A stretch of 57,017 nucleotides of DNA from Gammaproteobacteria bacterium (GCA_002747055.1 PDSQ01000032.1:1-57017); one strand, 5' to 3'; positions 38,480-50,369 are shown, numbered from the stretch's first letter. Numbers and translations: made by a program. Notes: generated by a model from the sequence alone, not told the origin.

Positions 38480-40384
38480 ATGGCGAAAAATCTGGTTTTA
38501 TGGTTGATCATTGCAGCCGTTTTGCTGACCGTTTTCAACAACTTTAATCCTGGACGAAATACGCAAACCACGGATTATTCAACCTTTGTTGAAATGTATG
38601 AGTCTGGGCAGGTGAGCAAGGTAATAATTGACGGGTTGCGGATCGAGGGTCTTCGTGTCGACGGCAGCCGCTTCGAGACGGTTCGCCCGAGTGCTCCGGA
38701 CTTCAATCTTATCGACGAGCTGCTCAAGCACAAAGTGATAATCGAAGGTCGGGAGCCTGAGCAGCAGAGTATTTGGACTCAGCTGCTGGTGGCTTCTTTT
38801 CCGATTCTGGTTATTATCGCTGTATTTATGTTTTTTATGCGGCAGATGCAAGGCGGCGCCGGTGGCAAAGGCCCGATGTCCTTTGGTAAGAGTAAAGCCC
38901 GCCTGATGAGCGAGGATCAAATCAAAACGACATTTGCCGATGTCGCCGGTGTCGATGAAGCCAAAGAAGATGTCAAGGAGCTTGTCGAGTTCTTGCGAGA
39001 TCCAAGTAAATTTCAGCGTTTAGGTGGGCGGATTCCTCGCGGCGTGCTGATGGTCGGTTCACCTGGAACCGGTAAAACGTTGCTTGCCAAGGCGATAGCC
39101 GGAGAGGCAAAGGTGCCATTCTTCTCTATTTCCGGTTCAGACTTCGTTGAGATGTTTGTGGGTGTCGGTGCATCGCGGGTTCGGGATATGTTCGACCAGG
39201 CGAAAAAACAGTCTCCTTGCATCATTTTTATTGATGAAATAGATGCAGTGGGTCGTCACCGGGGTGCCGGTCTCGGTGGTGGCCATGATGAACGAGAGCA
39301 AACCTTAAATCAGTTGCTCGTGGAAATGGACGGGTTTGAGGGTAATGAGGGCGTCATCGTGATCGCCGCTACCAACCGACCAGATGTTTTGGATCCTGCC
39401 CTGCTACGGCCTGGCCGATTTGATCGGCAGGTTGTCGTCAGCTTGCCGGATATTGTCGGTAGAGAACATATTCTGAAAGTGCATATGGCGAAAGTACCGC
39501 TTGAAGAAGGGGTGAATGTGGCAGTGATTGCGCGAGGAACGCCAGGCTTTTCCGGCGCCGATCTGGCCAATTTGGTGAATGAGGCGGCCTTGTTTGCTGC
39601 CCGGTCAAATCGTCGAACGGTCGGTATGCGTGAGCTGGAACTGGCAAAAGACAAGATCATGATGGGTGCCGAGCGCAAGTCCATGGTGATGTCGGAAGAT
39701 GAAAAACGTAATACCGCTTTTCACGAAGCAGGCCATGCCATTGTCGGTAGATTGATGCCTGAGCATGACCCGGTTTACAAGGTGAGCATCATTCCGCGTG
39801 GTCGGGCCTTGGGGGTCACTATGTTTCTGCCAGAAGAGGATCGTTACAGCCATAGCAGGCGATCCTTGATTAGCCAGGTGTGTAGTTTGTTTGGTGGCCG
39901 TATTGCGGAGGAGCTGACGCTCGGTAAAGACGGTGTTACCACTGGTGCGTCGAATGATATCAAGCGTGCTACCGAGCTGGCACGTAATATGGTAACCAAG
40001 TGGGGATTATCCGATAAACTGGGGCCTTTGCTTTATGATGAGTCGGAGGAAGAGGTGTTTCTTGGTCGGTCGGCCGGCCACACACCAAAGGTCTATTCAC
40101 CGGAAACGGCACAACGAATTGACGAAGAGGTCAGAACCATTATTGATGACTGCTACGAAATGGCGAAAAAAATACTGGTTGACAACAGGGACAAGCTAGA
40201 CATGATGGCAGATGCCCTTATGAAGTATGAGACAATCGATAGTGAACAGATTGCAGCCATTATGAAGGGGCATGAGCCGGAGCCACCAAAAGGCTGGCTG
40301 GATGAAGGTGATGGCAGTCCACGTAGCGATCAGGCTGCCGTTGGTGACGGTGATGGCGCTGATCTGAGTGATAAAGCTGGTTAG
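38480..40384 (+). CDS. ftsH: ATP-dependent zinc metalloprotease FtsH
   Basis: 634 residues. A membrane-anchored AAA+ protease that degrades LpxC, RpoH and misassembled membrane proteins. Two membrane helices (about 5-24 and 98-118) flank a periplasmic domain; Walker A is GSPGTGKT at 193-200 (Ser where Pro is usual), with the second region of homology in [20 protein letters not shown]. The protease zinc site is HEAGH at 415-419. The start [15 protein letters not shown] matches homologues; a TTG three codons upstream has a G-rich stretch before it and cannot be excluded. The 180-base gap before it holds no clear promoter. Confidence 0.98.
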   Translation: MAKNLVLWLIIAAVLLTVFNNFNPGRNTQTTDYSTFVEMYESGQVSKVIIDGLRIEGLRVDGSRFETVRPSAPDFNLIDELLKHKVIIEGREPEQQSIWTQLLVASFPILVIIAVFMFFMRQMQGGAGGKGPMSFGKSKARLMSEDQIKTTFADVAGVDEAKEDVKELVEFLRDPSKFQRLGGRIPRGVLMVGSPGTGKTLLAKAIAGEAKVPFFSISGSDFVEMFVGVGASRVRDMFDQAKKQSPCIIFIDEIDAVGRHRGAGLGGGHDEREQTLNQLLVEMDGFEGNEGVIVIAATNRPDVLDPALLRPGRFDRQVVVSLPDIVGREHILKVHMAKVPLEEGVNVAVIARGTPGFSGADLANLVNEAALFAARSNRRTVGMRELELAKDKIMMGAERKSMVMSEDEKRNTAFHEAGHAIVGRLMPEHDPVYKVSIIPRGRALGVTMFLPEEDRYSHSRRSLISQVCSLFGGRIAEELTLGKDGVTTGASNDIKRATELARNMVTKWGLSDKLGPLLYDESEEEVFLGRSAGHTPKVYSPETAQRIDEEVRTIIDDCYEMAKKILVDNRDKLDMMADALMKYETIDSEQIAAIMKGHEPEPPKGWLDEGDGSPRSDQAAVGDGDGADLSDKAG

Positions 40385-40470
40385 TTGTTTGGGTTTTGTC
40401 TGGGCGTGCCAGGCACTGGTTTTTCGATCAATTGATAATATCTTCGCCCCGGGAGCTTGTCTTTTTGGCT

Positions 40471-41310
40471 ATGATTAAATCTGACCGATGGCGTGCTGTA
40501 ATCGGTTCACCGTCGCCAACTGTCATGGGCGTGCTCAATGTGACGCCAGACTCTTTTTCCGATGGCGGGCGCTTTGATTCGGTGTCGGCAGCGTATGACC
40601 GGGCTTTGCAACTGTTTGAAGATGGTGCGGGAATGGTTGATATCGGTGGCGAATCTACGCGACCGGGTGCTTCGCCTGTATCTGTGCAGGAGGAACTGGA
40701 TCGGGTGATACCCGTCATAGAAGCCATTCGCAAAACCAGTGATGGTTTTTTGTCCGTTGATACCAGCAATCCCGAAGTGATGAAAGCAGCGGTATCAGCG
40801 GGAGCCGACATGATCAATGATATCCGAGCGCTTACCCGTCCCGATGCGCTGTCGGTAGCGGTCGATCTTGCGGTTCCCGTGTGCCTGATGCATATGCAGG
40901 GGACGCCCGGTGATATGCAGGATGCCCCGAAATACGGCTCTGTGGTCGAAGATGTGTTTCAGTTTTTGGCGGCACGGAAAAATGCTTGCATAAATGCCGG
41001 CTTGGCAGAGGAAAATTTTATCCTCGATCCTGGATTCGGATTTGGTAAAACGCTCGGCCACAATCTTGATTTACTGGCTAATTTATCACAATTTCATCAA
41101 TTGGGCTCACCGGTGCTTGTTGGTGTCTCGAGAAAATCAATGTTTGGCCAACTGCTGGGAAGGCCCGTCGACGACAGGCTGGCTGGTACTGTTGCCGCAA
41201 CGGTTATCGCAGCTCAACAGGGGTGCGCCGTCATCAGGGTGCATGACGTAAAAGAATCGGTCGATGCGATAAAACTGGTGGTGGCTACAAGGGAATATCG
41301 CAATGGGTAA
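40471..41310 (+). CDS. folP: dihydropteroate synthase
   Basis: 279 residues from ATG 40471. Joins p-aminobenzoate to the pterin in folate synthesis; the sulfonamide target. Signatures are [24 protein letters not shown], and [14 protein letters not shown] at 40451-40455 is nearer to an in-frame TTG at 40465, which would add two residues; the longer open frame from 40396 is unlikely. Its end overlaps glmM by eight bases. Confidence 0.95.
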   Translation: MIKSDRWRAVIGSPSPTVMGVLNVTPDSFSDGGRFDSVSAAYDRALQLFEDGAGMVDIGGESTRPGASPVSVQEELDRVIPVIEAIRKTSDGFLSVDTSNPEVMKAAVSAGADMINDIRALTRPDALSVAVDLAVPVCLMHMQGTPGDMQDAPKYGSVVEDVFQFLAARKNACINAGLAEENFILDPGFGFGKTLGHNLDLLANLSQFHQLGSPVLVGVSRKSMFGQLLGRPVDDRLAGTVAATVIAAQQGCAVIRVHDVKESVDAIKLVVATREYRNG

Positions 41311-42646
41311 GAAAAAATACTTTGGTACGGATGGTATAAGGGGAGAAGTCGGGCAATACCCCATTACGCCGGGGTTTATGTTGAAACTGGGGTGGGCCGC
41401 AGGCAAGGTGTTCGCCGAGAATTCCGCTCATCGCAAAGTGCTAATCGGCAAGGACACACGAATCTCGGGTTATATGTTCGAGTCCGCACTTGAAGCGGGA
41501 TTGTCGGCGGCCGGAGTCGATGTCAGCCTATTGGGGCCGATGCCTACCCCTGCTATCGCTTATTTGACTCGCACATTCAGAGCGAATGCCGGAATTGTCA
41601 TTAGTGCGTCTCACAATCCGCATTTTGACAACGGAATCAAGTTTTTCTCTTCCGAAGGAGCCAAGTTGGATGATGAGGTAGAGCTGAGGATAGAGAAGTA
41701 CATTGATAGAGATATGGATGTCGTGGCGTCGCACTCGCTGGGAAAGGCGGCGCGTATTGATGACGCAGCCGGGCGATATGTGGAGTTTTGCAAGAGTGCG
41801 GTTCCTTCAAATGTAAGATTTGACGGTTTGCGTATTGTGCTCGATTGCGCTCATGGGGCGACTTATCATGTGGCTCCGTTGGTGTTTGCCGAATTGGGTG
41901 TTCAAGTGGACACAATAGGGACTTCCCCGGACGGATTGAATATTAACAAAGCGTTTGGTTCCACCAGTCCCGAGGCCTTGGTAAGGGAAGTGCTCGAGCA
42001 AAAGGCTGACCTGGGTATCGCTTTTGACGGTGACGGTGATCGAGTCATTATGGTTGACGACAAGGGTGAGGTGGTCGATGGTGATGAATTACTCTTTATT
42101 ATCGCGAAAAGTCTCAATGAGGCAGGCCGACTGAACGGGGGTGTCGTTGGTACCTTGATGACCAATTTTGGCGCAGAGATGGCGTTTAAGGAGTTGGCAA
42201 TTCCGTTTGAACGCGTCAAGGTGGGTGACCGTTATGTGATGGAACGATTAATCAGCAATGGCTGGACTCTGGGTGGAGAAGGGTCGGGCCACATTGTCTG
42301 CCGGCAGCATACGACCACTGGCGATGCCATTATATCGGCTTTGCAGGTTTTGATTGCGATTCAGGAAAGTGATAAGACTCTCGCCGAACTCAAGTCGGGT
42401 ATGACAAAGCTGCCACAAAGGATGATTAACGTGCGGCTGGCCGATAAAAAAGATCCGATGGCCAACGACGAAGTTTGCCGGGCTGTTGCCGAAGTCGAGG
42501 CTGAGTTGGGTGGCAATGGTCGCGTACTATTGCGGGCGTCAGGAACGGAACCGGTGGTAAGAGTGATGACAGAGGGAACCAATCCTCAGTTAATTGAGCG
42601 GTTGGCTGAAAAGTTGGCCGGAATAGTTGAAAAAGCCCTTGGCTAA
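41303..42646 (+). CDS. glmM: phosphoglucosamine mutase
   Basis: 447 residues. Interconverts glucosamine-6-phosphate and glucosamine-1-phosphate on the way to UDP-GlcNAc for peptidoglycan and LPS. The phosphoserine is S103 in ISASHNP, the magnesium-binding loop is DGDGDR, and the sugar-binding GEGSGH motif is present. ATG overlaps the folP end, indicating coupling; folP-glmM-tpiA-secG is the conserved order. Confidence 0.98.
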   Translation: MGKKKYFGTDGIRGEVGQYPITPGFMLKLGWAAGKVFAENSAHRKVLIGKDTRISGYMFESALEAGLSAAGVDVSLLGPMPTPAIAYLTRTFRANAGIVISASHNPHFDNGIKFFSSEGAKLDDEVELRIEKYIDRDMDVVASHSLGKAARIDDAAGRYVEFCKSAVPSNVRFDGLRIVLDCAHGATYHVAPLVFAELGVQVDTIGTSPDGLNINKAFGSTSPEALVREVLEQKADLGIAFDGDGDRVIMVDDKGEVVDGDELLFIIAKSLNEAGRLNGGVVGTLMTNFGAEMAFKELAIPFERVKVGDRYVMERLISNGWTLGGEGSGHIVCRQHTTTGDAIISALQVLIAIQESDKTLAELKSGMTKLPQRMINVRLADKKDPMANDEVCRAVAEVEAELGGNGRVLLRASGTEPVVRVMTEGTNPQLIERLAEKLAGIVEKALG

Positions 42647-42717
42647 TTCCCATTTATCACTTGTAAGTTCTAGGTAAGTCGGTTAGTATTCCGGCCTCCT
42701 AAATTAGGGGAACGATT

Positions 42718-43479
42718 ATGCGTCAAAAACTGGTAGCTGGTAATTGGAAAATGCATGGTGAGCTTGGATTTTCCAAAACACTGACCGAAACACTGTGTGA
42801 TGGATTGAGTAAAGCCGACATTTCATCACAAGTGGCTATTTTCCCTCCCTCTGTGGTTTTGGCGCCGGTAGTGTCAATAGTCACGGAGTCTAAGGTAGCT
42901 TGCGCTGTCGGTAGTCAAAATATTGCAACTCAGGTTGAAGGCGCCTACACAGGTGAAATATCTGCCGCTATGGTGAAAAGTGTTGGTTGTAGTATGACGT
43001 TGATAGGCCACTCGGAGCGACGGACTCTGTATGGTGAAACCGACCAGGTCGTAGCTGAAAAACTCCGGCGGGCATTGGATTCAGGCTTGATGCCAATAGT
43101 CTGTGTCGGTGAAACCCTGGATGAACGAGAATCTGGTATTACCGAGAAAGTGATTGAAACGCAGGTTAGTGCCGCGTTCGACAGTTTTTCAACGAATGCG
43201 GTCGGTAATGTGATCATTGCTTATGAGCCGGTCTGGGCGATTGGTACAGGTAAAACCGCATCTCCTGACGAAGCCCAGCAGGTTCACAAGTTTATACGTG
43301 ATCTACTGAGTCAGAAAGACAAAGCACTTGCGGCTGGAATGCGAATTTTGTACGGGGGAAGTGTCAAACCCGACAACGCCGGTGAACTGTTCGCCCAAGA
43401 AGATATTGATGGAGGACTTATTGGTGGAGCTTCTTTGTCAGCAGAGAGTTTTTTGCGAATTTGTTCGGCGGCCGGTTGA
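42718..43479 (+). CDS. tpiA: triosephosphate isomerase
   Basis: 253 residues. Interconverts dihydroxyacetone phosphate and glyceraldehyde-3-phosphate. Catalytic residues are K11 (GNWKMHG), H98 (LIGHSERR) and E170 (AYEPVWAIGTGK). The phosphate-binding loop YGGSVKPDNA is intact. GGGGAA lies shortly before the ATG. Confidence 0.98.
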   Translation: MRQKLVAGNWKMHGELGFSKTLTETLCDGLSKADISSQVAIFPPSVVLAPVVSIVTESKVACAVGSQNIATQVEGAYTGEISAAMVKSVGCSMTLIGHSERRTLYGETDQVVAEKLRRALDSGLMPIVCVGETLDERESGITEKVIETQVSAAFDSFSTNAVGNVIIAYEPVWAIGTGKTASPDEAQQVHKFIRDLLSQKDKALAAGMRILYGGSVKPDNAGELFAQEDIDGGLIGGASLSAESFLRICSAAG

Positions 43480-43537
43480 GCAAATTAAAGAACCGGTAAA
43501 GATTGATAACTGGCTACAGGTGATGAGTGTTTAAATA

Positions 43538-43960
43538 ATGGAATGGATGGAAACGGTTGTAAGTGTGACCCATGTATTGGCCGCCATTGCGTTGGTTGCG
43601 CTCGTGTTATTGCAGCAGGGGAAAGGCGCTGATGCCGGCGCCGCTTTCGGTAGCGGCGCGTCACAAACGGTTTTTGGTTCGCAGGGTAGTGGCAACTTTT
43701 TAACCAAGATGACGACCTGGATTGCCGTAATTTTTTTTGTTACCAGCTTTTCTCTGGCGGTGTTTGCAAAACAGCGTGCAACCTCATTGCAGGCTGATGA
43801 AGGTATGGTTCCTAGTCTTGTTTCCGTGCCCGCTCAGGAAGAAGACTCTGATGCGGTGGCACCCGACGACGGTGCAGTGTCTGATTCTGCGGTAGAGAGT
43901 CGGTCTGATAGTGATCAAGGCCCATCACCAGTTGAAGCTGTGGTTCCCGAGCTGGAATAA
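43538..43960 (+). CDS. secG: preprotein translocase subunit SecG
   Basis: 140 residues. Auxiliary subunit of SecYEG. Two membrane helices (about 7-25 and 58-80) flank the conserved loop [20 protein letters not shown]. The acidic tail after residue 85 (Asp/Ser/Glu-rich) is longer than in E. coli SecG, as in other Pseudomonas-like species. Fifteen bases separate it from tRNA-Leu. Confidence 0.95.
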   Translation: MEWMETVVSVTHVLAAIALVALVLLQQGKGADAGAAFGSGASQTVFGSQGSGNFLTKMTTWIAVIFFVTSFSLAVFAKQRATSLQADEGMVPSLVSVPAQEEDSDAVAPDDGAVSDSAVESRSDSDQGPSPVEAVVPELE

Positions 43961-43975
43961 GCTCACCTGGTTGTT

Positions 43976-44060
43976 GCCGAAGTGGTGGAATTGGTAGACA
44001 CGCTATCTTGAGGGGGTAGTGGCGTAAGCCGTGCCGGTTCAAGTCCGGCCTTCGGCACCA
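43976..44060 (+). tRNA. tRNA-Leu (GAG)
   Basis: 85 bases with an encoded CCA. The acceptor arms are GCCGAAG at the 5' end and CTTCGGC before the final ACCA. Anticodon stem CTATC / GGTAG encloses the loop TTGAGGG, giving anticodon GAG at 44010-44012. The long variable arm (TGGCGTAAGCC region) marks a class II tRNA, and the T arm GCCGGTTCAAGTCCGGC is regular. The secG-tRNA-Leu-rimP order is that of Pseudomonas. Confidence 0.97.
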
Positions 44061-44212
44061 TTTTGCTTGAGATCATTGAAAGTGATTCTCTGATTTGACC
44101 TGGAAACAGGGCATACTGAGGTAAGTGGCTACTTACCGATTTCAGTGCGGTTATGTTTGGCCTCTTCACGGGGTTGTTATTCGCTGTTGTGGCGACCGGG
44201 TTAATAGATGGT

Positions 44213-44235
44213 AATGGGCTTAATGCCCATTTTTT
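44213..44235 (+). terminator. terminator / attenuator just before rimP
   Basis: AATGGGC (44213-44219), loop TTAAT, GCCCATT (44225-44231), then T's to 44235. It lies only about 26 bases before the rimP start. It may end the secG-tRNA transcript, or act as the leader terminator that NusA uses in E. coli to regulate its own operon. Confidence 0.75.
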
Positions 44236-44261
44236 GTTTGTGGTAAATGTCGAGGTATGGT

Positions 44262-44711
44262 TTGGCGTCGAAGCAGGTACGACTTGAGGACATTTTGAGT
44301 CCTGTCGTCGAAAGTATGGGGTTTGATTGTTGGGGAGTCGAGTATTTGCATCAAGGCAGACACTCGGTGCTTCGTGTCTATATTGACAGTGAGGCGGGAA
44401 TAACGCTGGACAATTGCGAGTCGGTGAGTCGGCAAATAAGCGGAGTTTTGGATGTGGAAGACCCAATCCCATCTGAGTATACCCTTGAAGTCTCGTCGCC
44501 GGGTATGGATAGACCTCTGTTTAAACTGAGCCAATTCAAAAAATTTGTCGGGAGTACCATCAGCGTAAAACTTAAGATGCCCTTCGATGGTAAAAGGAAG
44601 TATCGAGGGGTGCTGAATGGCGTTGAACAAGGTGAGGTGCTGCTTCTCGTTGAGCGGCACGAATTGTTGCTTCCTTATGAAATGATAGATAAAGCCAATG
44701 TGGTTGCGTAA
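44262..44711 (+). CDS. rimP: ribosome maturation factor RimP
   Basis: 149 residues from TTG 44262. Needed for 30S subunit maturation. The family blocks are LSPVVESMGFDCWGVEY, SVLRVYIDSEAGI, SRQISGVLDVEDPI and LEVSSPGMDRPLF. An ATG at 44247 is in frame, but GAGGT at about 44252-44256 is well placed for the TTG, and MASKQVRLEDILSPVV aligns in length with the Pseudomonas N-terminus. Starts right after the leader terminator. Confidence 0.95.
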   Translation: MASKQVRLEDILSPVVESMGFDCWGVEYLHQGRHSVLRVYIDSEAGITLDNCESVSRQISGVLDVEDPIPSEYTLEVSSPGMDRPLFKLSQFKKFVGSTISVKLKMPFDGKRKYRGVLNGVEQGEVLLLVERHELLLPYEMIDKANVVA

Positions 44712-44752
44712 GTCTAATTTGACGTTTTTCTTCTGAAAGGCAGGTCGGCTGA

Positions 44753-46243
44753 ATGAATAAAGAAATTTTACAGGTGGTAGAAACCGTTTCAAACGAGAAA
44801 GGGGTGGATAAAAACGTCATTTTCGAGGCAATTGAATTGGCTTTGGCTACGGCTACCAAAAAACGCTATGAAGATGAAGACGCCAATATTCGTGTCGTCA
44901 TCGATAGAAAAACGGGTGAGTACGAGACGTACAGAAGTTGGCTGGTCGTGGATAACGACGCTGTTCCGGCGTTGGGCACCGAGTTGACCATGCAGGAGGC
45001 GGAACAGATCAATTCAGACCTGCTGCCTGGGGATGCGCATGAAGAACAGGTTGAGTCGTTAGCTTTTGGTCGAATCGGTGCTCAGGCGGCGAAACAAATC
45101 ATTGTGCAAAAGGTTCGAGAGGCTGAACGAGCGAAAATAGTCGAGGGATTTCGGGACAAGGTGGGAGACCTCGTTTCGGGCACGGTTAAAAAAGTCACCC
45201 GCGACAATATTATTATCGATTTGGGTAACAATGCCGAAGCTGTTTTACCCCGAGATCAGATCATTGGTCGTGAAGCATTCAGGATGGGTGATCGGGTTCG
45301 AGCTTTACTGAGGGAAATTAGAGAGGATGCCCGAGGTGCGCAGCTTGTTTTGAGTCGAGTTTGTCCTGAAATGTTGATCGAATTATTTCGTATAGAAGTG
45401 CCGGAAATTTCAGAAGAGGTAATTGAGATTCGCGGAGCGGCAAGAGATCCTGGATCGAGAGCGAAGATTGCCGTCAAAACCAATGACGGTCGCATTGATC
45501 CTGTTGGCGCCTGCGTCGGTATGCGAGGCGCGAGAGTTCAAGCGGTTTCCAATGAGTTAGGTGGTGAGCGTATCGATGTCGTGCTGTGGGATGACAACCC
45601 GGCCCAATTGGTAATCAACGCAATGTCCCCGACTGAAGTGGCTTCTATTGTTATCGATGAAGATACCAATACCATGGAAGTGGCTGTGAATGAAGAAAAT
45701 CTGGCAATGGCAATTGGCAGAAATGGCCAGAACGTAAGGTTGGCCAGCGAGCTTACTGGCTGGGAAATTAATGTAATGACCGTCGAGCAAGCGGGCCAGC
45801 AGCAAGAACAAGAGTTTGGTCGCCTGGTCAGCTATTTTGTCAGTAAGCTGGATGTCGATGAAGAATTGGCAGGTGTTTTGGTAGAAGAAGGATTTACCAC
45901 GATTGAAGAAGTCGCTTATGTCCCTTTGGAAGAAATCATGGCGATCGATGATTTTGATGAAGATTTGGTAACCGAACTCCGCAAACGAGCCAAGGACGCC
46001 TTGCTTAACCAAGCAATTGCCTCTGAAGAAGCGTTGGAAGGGCAGGAACCGGCGGAAGATTTGCTCAATATGGAGGGGATGGATACGCATCTGGCCTTTA
46101 TTTTGGCAAGCAAAGGTATAGTGACGATGGAAGATCTTGCCGAACAGGCGGTTGATGAGCTGGTCGAAATTGAAGGTTTAAATGAAGAGCGCGCAGGGAA
46201 GTTGATCATGACCGCTCGGGCGCCTTGGTTTGCAGACCAATAG
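44753..46243 (+). CDS. nusA: transcription termination/antitermination factor NusA
   Basis: 496 residues. Binds RNA polymerase to modulate pausing, termination and antitermination. An N-terminal polymerase-binding domain (1-130), S1 domain (about 135-200), two KH domains (about 205-345; KH2 has [20 protein letters not shown]), and two C-terminal acidic repeats ([17 protein letters not shown] and [16 protein letters not shown]) as in other gammaproteobacteria. Its operon carries a leader terminator it might regulate. Confidence 0.98.
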   Translation: MNKEILQVVETVSNEKGVDKNVIFEAIELALATATKKRYEDEDANIRVVIDRKTGEYETYRSWLVVDNDAVPALGTELTMQEAEQINSDLLPGDAHEEQVESLAFGRIGAQAAKQIIVQKVREAERAKIVEGFRDKVGDLVSGTVKKVTRDNIIIDLGNNAEAVLPRDQIIGREAFRMGDRVRALLREIREDARGAQLVLSRVCPEMLIELFRIEVPEISEEVIEIRGAARDPGSRAKIAVKTNDGRIDPVGACVGMRGARVQAVSNELGGERIDVVLWDDNPAQLVINAMSPTEVASIVIDEDTNTMEVAVNEENLAMAIGRNGQNVRLASELTGWEINVMTVEQAGQQQEQEFGRLVSYFVSKLDVDEELAGVLVEEGFTTIEEVAYVPLEEIMAIDDFDEDLVTELRKRAKDALLNQAIASEEALEGQEPAEDLLNMEGMDTHLAFILASKGIVTMEDLAEQAVDELVEIEGLNEERAGKLIMTARAPWFADQ

Positions 46244-46265
46244 GATACAGGAGGATTTATAAATA

Positions 46266-48905
46266 ATGGCAAATGTTACAGTGAAACAACTTGCTGAAGA
46301 TGTGGGAGCTCCTGTCGATCGCCTATTGAAACAGATGCAAGATGCTGGACTTCCGGGTAAAACAGAGTCTGATTTAGTCTCGGACGATGAAAAGCAAACA
46401 CTTCTTGCCTTCTTGAAAAAAAGTCATGGTGAGTCTTCTGCTGAACCTAGAAAAATCACTTTGAAACGAAAAACAACTACGACGCTAAAAACCGCTGGTG
46501 GTGCAGGCAGGGCTAAAACGGTCAATGTCGAGGTGCGAAAAAAACGCACTTACATTAAACGAGTGGAACCCAAGCCTGAAGTCGCACTGAAAGAGGAAGT
46601 CGTGTCGGCGCCCCCTACGCCCCCTTTACCTGATCTGGAAGTATCCGAGAGGCAGGCTGAAAAGGCTGACGCTGTGCCCGAAACCGTGGTTGAACCGGTA
46701 CTGGCTGATCTTGATGCTGTAGCCGTGAAGGTGACCGATGCCTCTGGCGAAGAATCTCGCGAGGAGATGGTATCAGAAGTCAACGTCGGAGAAGAGGATA
46801 AAGAAAACAGCCAGCCTGAGGAAGCTGATTCAAAAGTGGATCATAAGACCAAAGGTGGGGCAGAGAAAGAAGAGATTGAAATAGCACCGGCGACACCTAC
46901 AAAAGACAAGCCTAAGTCTGACGCGAAAAAGCCCAAGAAAAAGCATAAGGAACATGCATCTTCCGAGGAAGAGGGTAAGCCGAAGGTCAAGTCTGCCGGT
47001 CACCGGGGGCAACGTCAGCGGTTGACGGATGAGCCAATCAAAATAGCGAAGCTGGTCGACGATGAAGCAGAAACCCCTCAGACCAGGCGTGCACGAAGGA
47101 AAAAGAAAGCAAAAGATCGGGTTCGGCCTGTCGATATGCCGATGCAGCCAATCGTTAGAGAAGTCGCTATACCAGAAAGTATTTCTGTGGCAGATCTTGC
47201 AAACAAAATGTCTATCAAAGCGATAGAAGTTATTAAATCACTTATGGGACTGGGTATTATGGCGACGATAAATCAGACGATTGATCAGGAAACTGCTGTC
47301 TTGGTCGCAGAGGAAAAAGGGCACAAAATTAAACTACTTAAAGAAGACGCGATTGAAAGCGAAGTGTTGGAATCGGTTAGTTACGAGGGCGTTGCAATCA
47401 GCCGGGCGCCTGTCGTGAGTGTCATGGGCCATGTCGATCATGGCAAAACCTCGTTGCTGGACTATATTCGCCGGACAAAAGTGGCTGCTGGCGAGTCGGG
47501 TGGAATTACTCAGCATATCGGTGCTTATCATGTAGAAACAGGCCATGGTATGATCAGCTTTCTTGACACGCCTGGCCACGCCGCGTTTACCGCGATGCGG
47601 GCTCGGGGAGCCAAGTGTACGGATATCGTCATCCTGGTTGTGGCAGCCGATGATGGTGTTATGCCGCAAACTGAGGAAGCCGTTCAGCATGCTCGTTCGG
47701 CAGGTGTGCCTATTGTTGTTGCCGTAAATAAGATAGATAAAGAGTCGGCCGACCCGGACAGAGTCAGGAACGAGTTGTCGGCGCTCGAAGTCATTCCAGA
47801 GGATTGGGGTGGCGACGTGCAGTTTGTCAATGTATCGGCGCATTCGGGTGAAGGTGTCGATGGCTTGCTTGATGCCGTCCTTTTGCAGGCTGAAATGCTG
47901 GAGTTGTCAGCTGTACCTGACGTGCCAGCTAAAGGTGTAGTGATCGAATCCAGATTGGACAAAGGTCGGGGTGCCGTTTCGACCGTGTTGATCCAAAACG
48001 GAACGCTGCATCAGGGAGACATCGTCATTGCGGGTATGTTTTTCGGTAAGGTTCGCGCAATGGCTGACGAAAACGGACAAAAAACTGGTGATGCGGGCCC
48101 CTCGATTCCTGTTGAAATTCTCGGTTTGAATGGAACTCCTGATGCCGGCGATGACTTTTTAGTGGTGGCTGACGAGAAAAAAGCGAGAGAATTGACCAAC
48201 TTTCGATTGGGTAAGTACCGCACCGAGAAGTTGCAGAGACAGCAGGCGGCTAAACTCGAAAACCTGTTCGAGAATATGGGGCAGGAAGAAACGAAAACAC
48301 TCAATCTGGTACTGAAAACTGACGTGCGAGGTTCATTGGAGGCGTTGACCAGTGCCTTGTCCGATATCGGTAATGATGAAGTCGCGGTCAATATCGTGTC
48401 CAGTGGTGTCGGCGGAATCGCCGAAACTGATGCCAATCTCGCGTTGGCAACGAATGCGGTTATTTTGGGTTTTAATGTTCGGGCTGATAGTTCTGCCAAG
48501 AAAATCATCGAGAGAGAAGCGATAGATTTGCGTTATTACAGTGTGATTTATGAGATCATCGATGACGTAAGAAACGCGTTGACCGGCATGTTGGCTCCTG
48601 AGTACAAAGAAGAGATCATTGGGGTTGCCGAGGTGAGGGAAACCTTTAAGTCGCCAAAATTTGGTCAGGTGGCTGGCTGTATGGTAGTGGACGGTGCCGT
48701 TCACAGGAATAAACCTATTCGAGTCTTACGGGATAATATCGTTATTTTTGAAGGTGAGCTGGAGTCATTGAGACGGTTCAAGGATGATGTTCCCGAAGTT
48801 CGTTCTGGTATCGAGTGTGGTATCGGCGTTAAAAACTACGATGTAAAAGTCGGAGATAAAATTGAAGTCTTCGATAAAGTCAAAGTGGCGCGAAAGCTGG
48901 ATTAA
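46266..48905 (+). CDS. infB: translation initiation factor IF-2
   Basis: 879 residues. The GTPase that places initiator tRNA on the 30S subunit. An N-terminal IF2-N segment (1-50), a long Lys/Glu-rich linker (about 60-290), a second N-terminal domain ([20 protein letters not shown]), the G domain with G1 [10 protein letters not shown] at about 387, DTPGHAAF (G3) and NKID (G4), then domains II-IV ending [14 protein letters not shown]. Alternative internal starts, as in E. coli IF2-2, are not obvious. Confidence 0.98.
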   Translation: MANVTVKQLAEDVGAPVDRLLKQMQDAGLPGKTESDLVSDDEKQTLLAFLKKSHGESSAEPRKITLKRKTTTTLKTAGGAGRAKTVNVEVRKKRTYIKRVEPKPEVALKEEVVSAPPTPPLPDLEVSERQAEKADAVPETVVEPVLADLDAVAVKVTDASGEESREEMVSEVNVGEEDKENSQPEEADSKVDHKTKGGAEKEEIEIAPATPTKDKPKSDAKKPKKKHKEHASSEEEGKPKVKSAGHRGQRQRLTDEPIKIAKLVDDEAETPQTRRARRKKKAKDRVRPVDMPMQPIVREVAIPESISVADLANKMSIKAIEVIKSLMGLGIMATINQTIDQETAVLVAEEKGHKIKLLKEDAIESEVLESVSYEGVAISRAPVVSVMGHVDHGKTSLLDYIRRTKVAAGESGGITQHIGAYHVETGHGMISFLDTPGHAAFTAMRARGAKCTDIVILVVAADDGVMPQTEEAVQHARSAGVPIVVAVNKIDKESADPDRVRNELSALEVIPEDWGGDVQFVNVSAHSGEGVDGLLDAVLLQAEMLELSAVPDVPAKGVVIESRLDKGRGAVSTVLIQNGTLHQGDIVIAGMFFGKVRAMADENGQKTGDAGPSIPVEILGLNGTPDAGDDFLVVADEKKARELTNFRLGKYRTEKLQRQQAAKLENLFENMGQEETKTLNLVLKTDVRGSLEALTSALSDIGNDEVAVNIVSSGVGGIAETDANLALATNAVILGFNVRADSSAKKIIEREAIDLRYYSVIYEIIDDVRNALTGMLAPEYKEEIIGVAEVRETFKSPKFGQVAGCMVVDGAVHRNKPIRVLRDNIVIFEGELESLRRFKDDVPEVRSGIECGIGVKNYDVKVGDKIEVFDKVKVARKLD

Positions 48906-48935
48906 TGCGACTTGAATGACAAGGACAGGGACATG

Positions 48936-49343
48936 ATGGCCAAAGAATATAGCCGTGCTGAACGGCTTGCTGATCAGATTCAGAGAGAGCTGGCAGTGGT
49001 TATCCAGCGAGAATTGAAAGACCCGCGGCTAGGCATGGTGAGTGTCAACGCGGTAAAAGTCAGTAGGGATCTTGGGTACGCAGATGTTTATTTTACTTTG
49101 GTGTCCGCTGAAGAGATGACCGAAAAATCTGGTCAAGTGAAAGTGACTAGTGAAGTGCTGGGCCGAGCTGCGGGCTTTTTAAGGAGTCAGCTGGGTGCCC
49201 GTATCAAACTAAGAACGATTCCCCAGTTGCGTTTCCATTTCGACAATAGTGTGATTCGTGGTCGAGCGCTTTCTTCGTTAATTGATCAGGCACTGGACGC
49301 CGATTTGCAAATGGCAGCCAAAAGACAAGGCGAGGCCTCTTAG
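48936..49343 (+). CDS. rbfA: 30S ribosome-binding factor RbfA
   Basis: 135 residues. A KH-type cold-shock-associated factor for 16S rRNA maturation. MAKEYSRAERLADQIQRELA, KDPRLGMVSV and PQLRFHFDNSV are family features. ATG 48936 is chosen by alignment with Pseudomonas RbfA; ATG 48933 and TTG 48912 are in frame, and AAGGACAGGG just upstream serves either ATG. Confidence 0.95.
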   Translation: MAKEYSRAERLADQIQRELAVVIQRELKDPRLGMVSVNAVKVSRDLGYADVYFTLVSAEEMTEKSGQVKVTSEVLGRAAGFLRSQLGARIKLRTIPQLRFHFDNSVIRGRALSSLIDQALDADLQMAAKRQGEAS

Positions 49344-49409
49344 CCATTCAGATAACCTGATTCAGGTCAAGTGATTCGGACAAAATGTTGAAACTGGGGT
49401 TGGTGCGTT

Positions 49410-50369
49410 TTGGGTCGACGTAAATCCGGACGTAAAATCAATGGCGTTATCATGCTGGATAAGCCAATGGGTATTACGTCAAATGATTGTCTCCAACAGG
49501 TTCGTCGCCTTTTTGATGCTAATCGAGCCGGCCATACGGGCAGTCTGGATCCGTTGGCTACCGGGGTGCTGCCTATCTGTTTTGGTGAGGCCACCAAGTT
49601 CGCTCAGTTTGGTTTGGCCGCCGACAAAAGTTATCTGGCTCATGTCAAGCTGGGAGTGACGACGGAGACGGGCGATGCAGAGGGGGCGGTTGTAGCCGAA
49701 AAGCCGGTGCCTGTGCTTACCTCCTCCTACGTGAAAGCTGTTCTTGCTCGGTTTGTCGGTGAGATTGTGCAGGTTCCTTCTATGTATTCTGCGCTAAAGC
49801 ATAAAGGTCGGCCCTTGTATGAATATGCCCGGAGAGGTATCGTCGTAGCCAGGCCTGGCCGTGTCGTTAACCTGTATCAGTTAGATTTGGTCGAACTGTT
49901 TGAGCGCGAGTTTGTATTCTCGGTCAGGTGCAGCAAGGGCACTTATATTCGTACACTTGCTGAAGATATTGGGCGTCAGATAGGTTGTGGCGCTCACCTG
50001 GTTGGTTTGCGAAGAACATCGGTGGCGGAATACACTCTCCGTGCTTGCCATTCGATGGCATCATTGGCGGCGTTGTCTCAAAAAGCACGCAGCGGTGAAA
50101 CGCCTGATTATACCGAACTTGATAAATTGTTATTACCGGTTGACGCGTTGGTAAACAGTTTGCCCAGATATGTGCTGGATTCTGCTAATACTCAGTCGCT
50201 ATTGTATGGGCAAAAGGTTAGAATACCGGCATTGGCTATGCCTGAGGGGCTTTGTCGCTTGTACTCCAGTGACTCAGGCCGATTCATTGGCATAGGGGAG
50301 CGTGATCGATCCGATCCGGAATGGCTCTGCCCGGTACGTTTGCTGGCAACGGTTGCGAATGCAACCTGA
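49410..50369 (+). CDS. truB: tRNA pseudouridine(55) synthase
   Basis: 319 residues. Makes pseudouridine 55 in the T loop of tRNAs. The catalytic Asp is D47 in GHTGSLDPLATG; KSYLAHVKLG and CSKGTYIRTLAEDIG are further family blocks, with a C-terminal PUA domain. TTG start at 49410; the first residues MGRRKSGRKINGVIMLDKP match homologues. Ribosome site weak. Confidence 0.96.
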   Translation: MGRRKSGRKINGVIMLDKPMGITSNDCLQQVRRLFDANRAGHTGSLDPLATGVLPICFGEATKFAQFGLAADKSYLAHVKLGVTTETGDAEGAVVAEKPVPVLTSSYVKAVLARFVGEIVQVPSMYSALKHKGRPLYEYARRGIVVARPGRVVNLYQLDLVELFEREFVFSVRCSKGTYIRTLAEDIGRQIGCGAHLVGLRRTSVAEYTLRACHSMASLAALSQKARSGETPDYTELDKLLLPVDALVNSLPRYVLDSANTQSLLYGQKVRIPALAMPEGLCRLYSSDSGRFIGIGERDRSDPEWLCPVRLLATVANAT

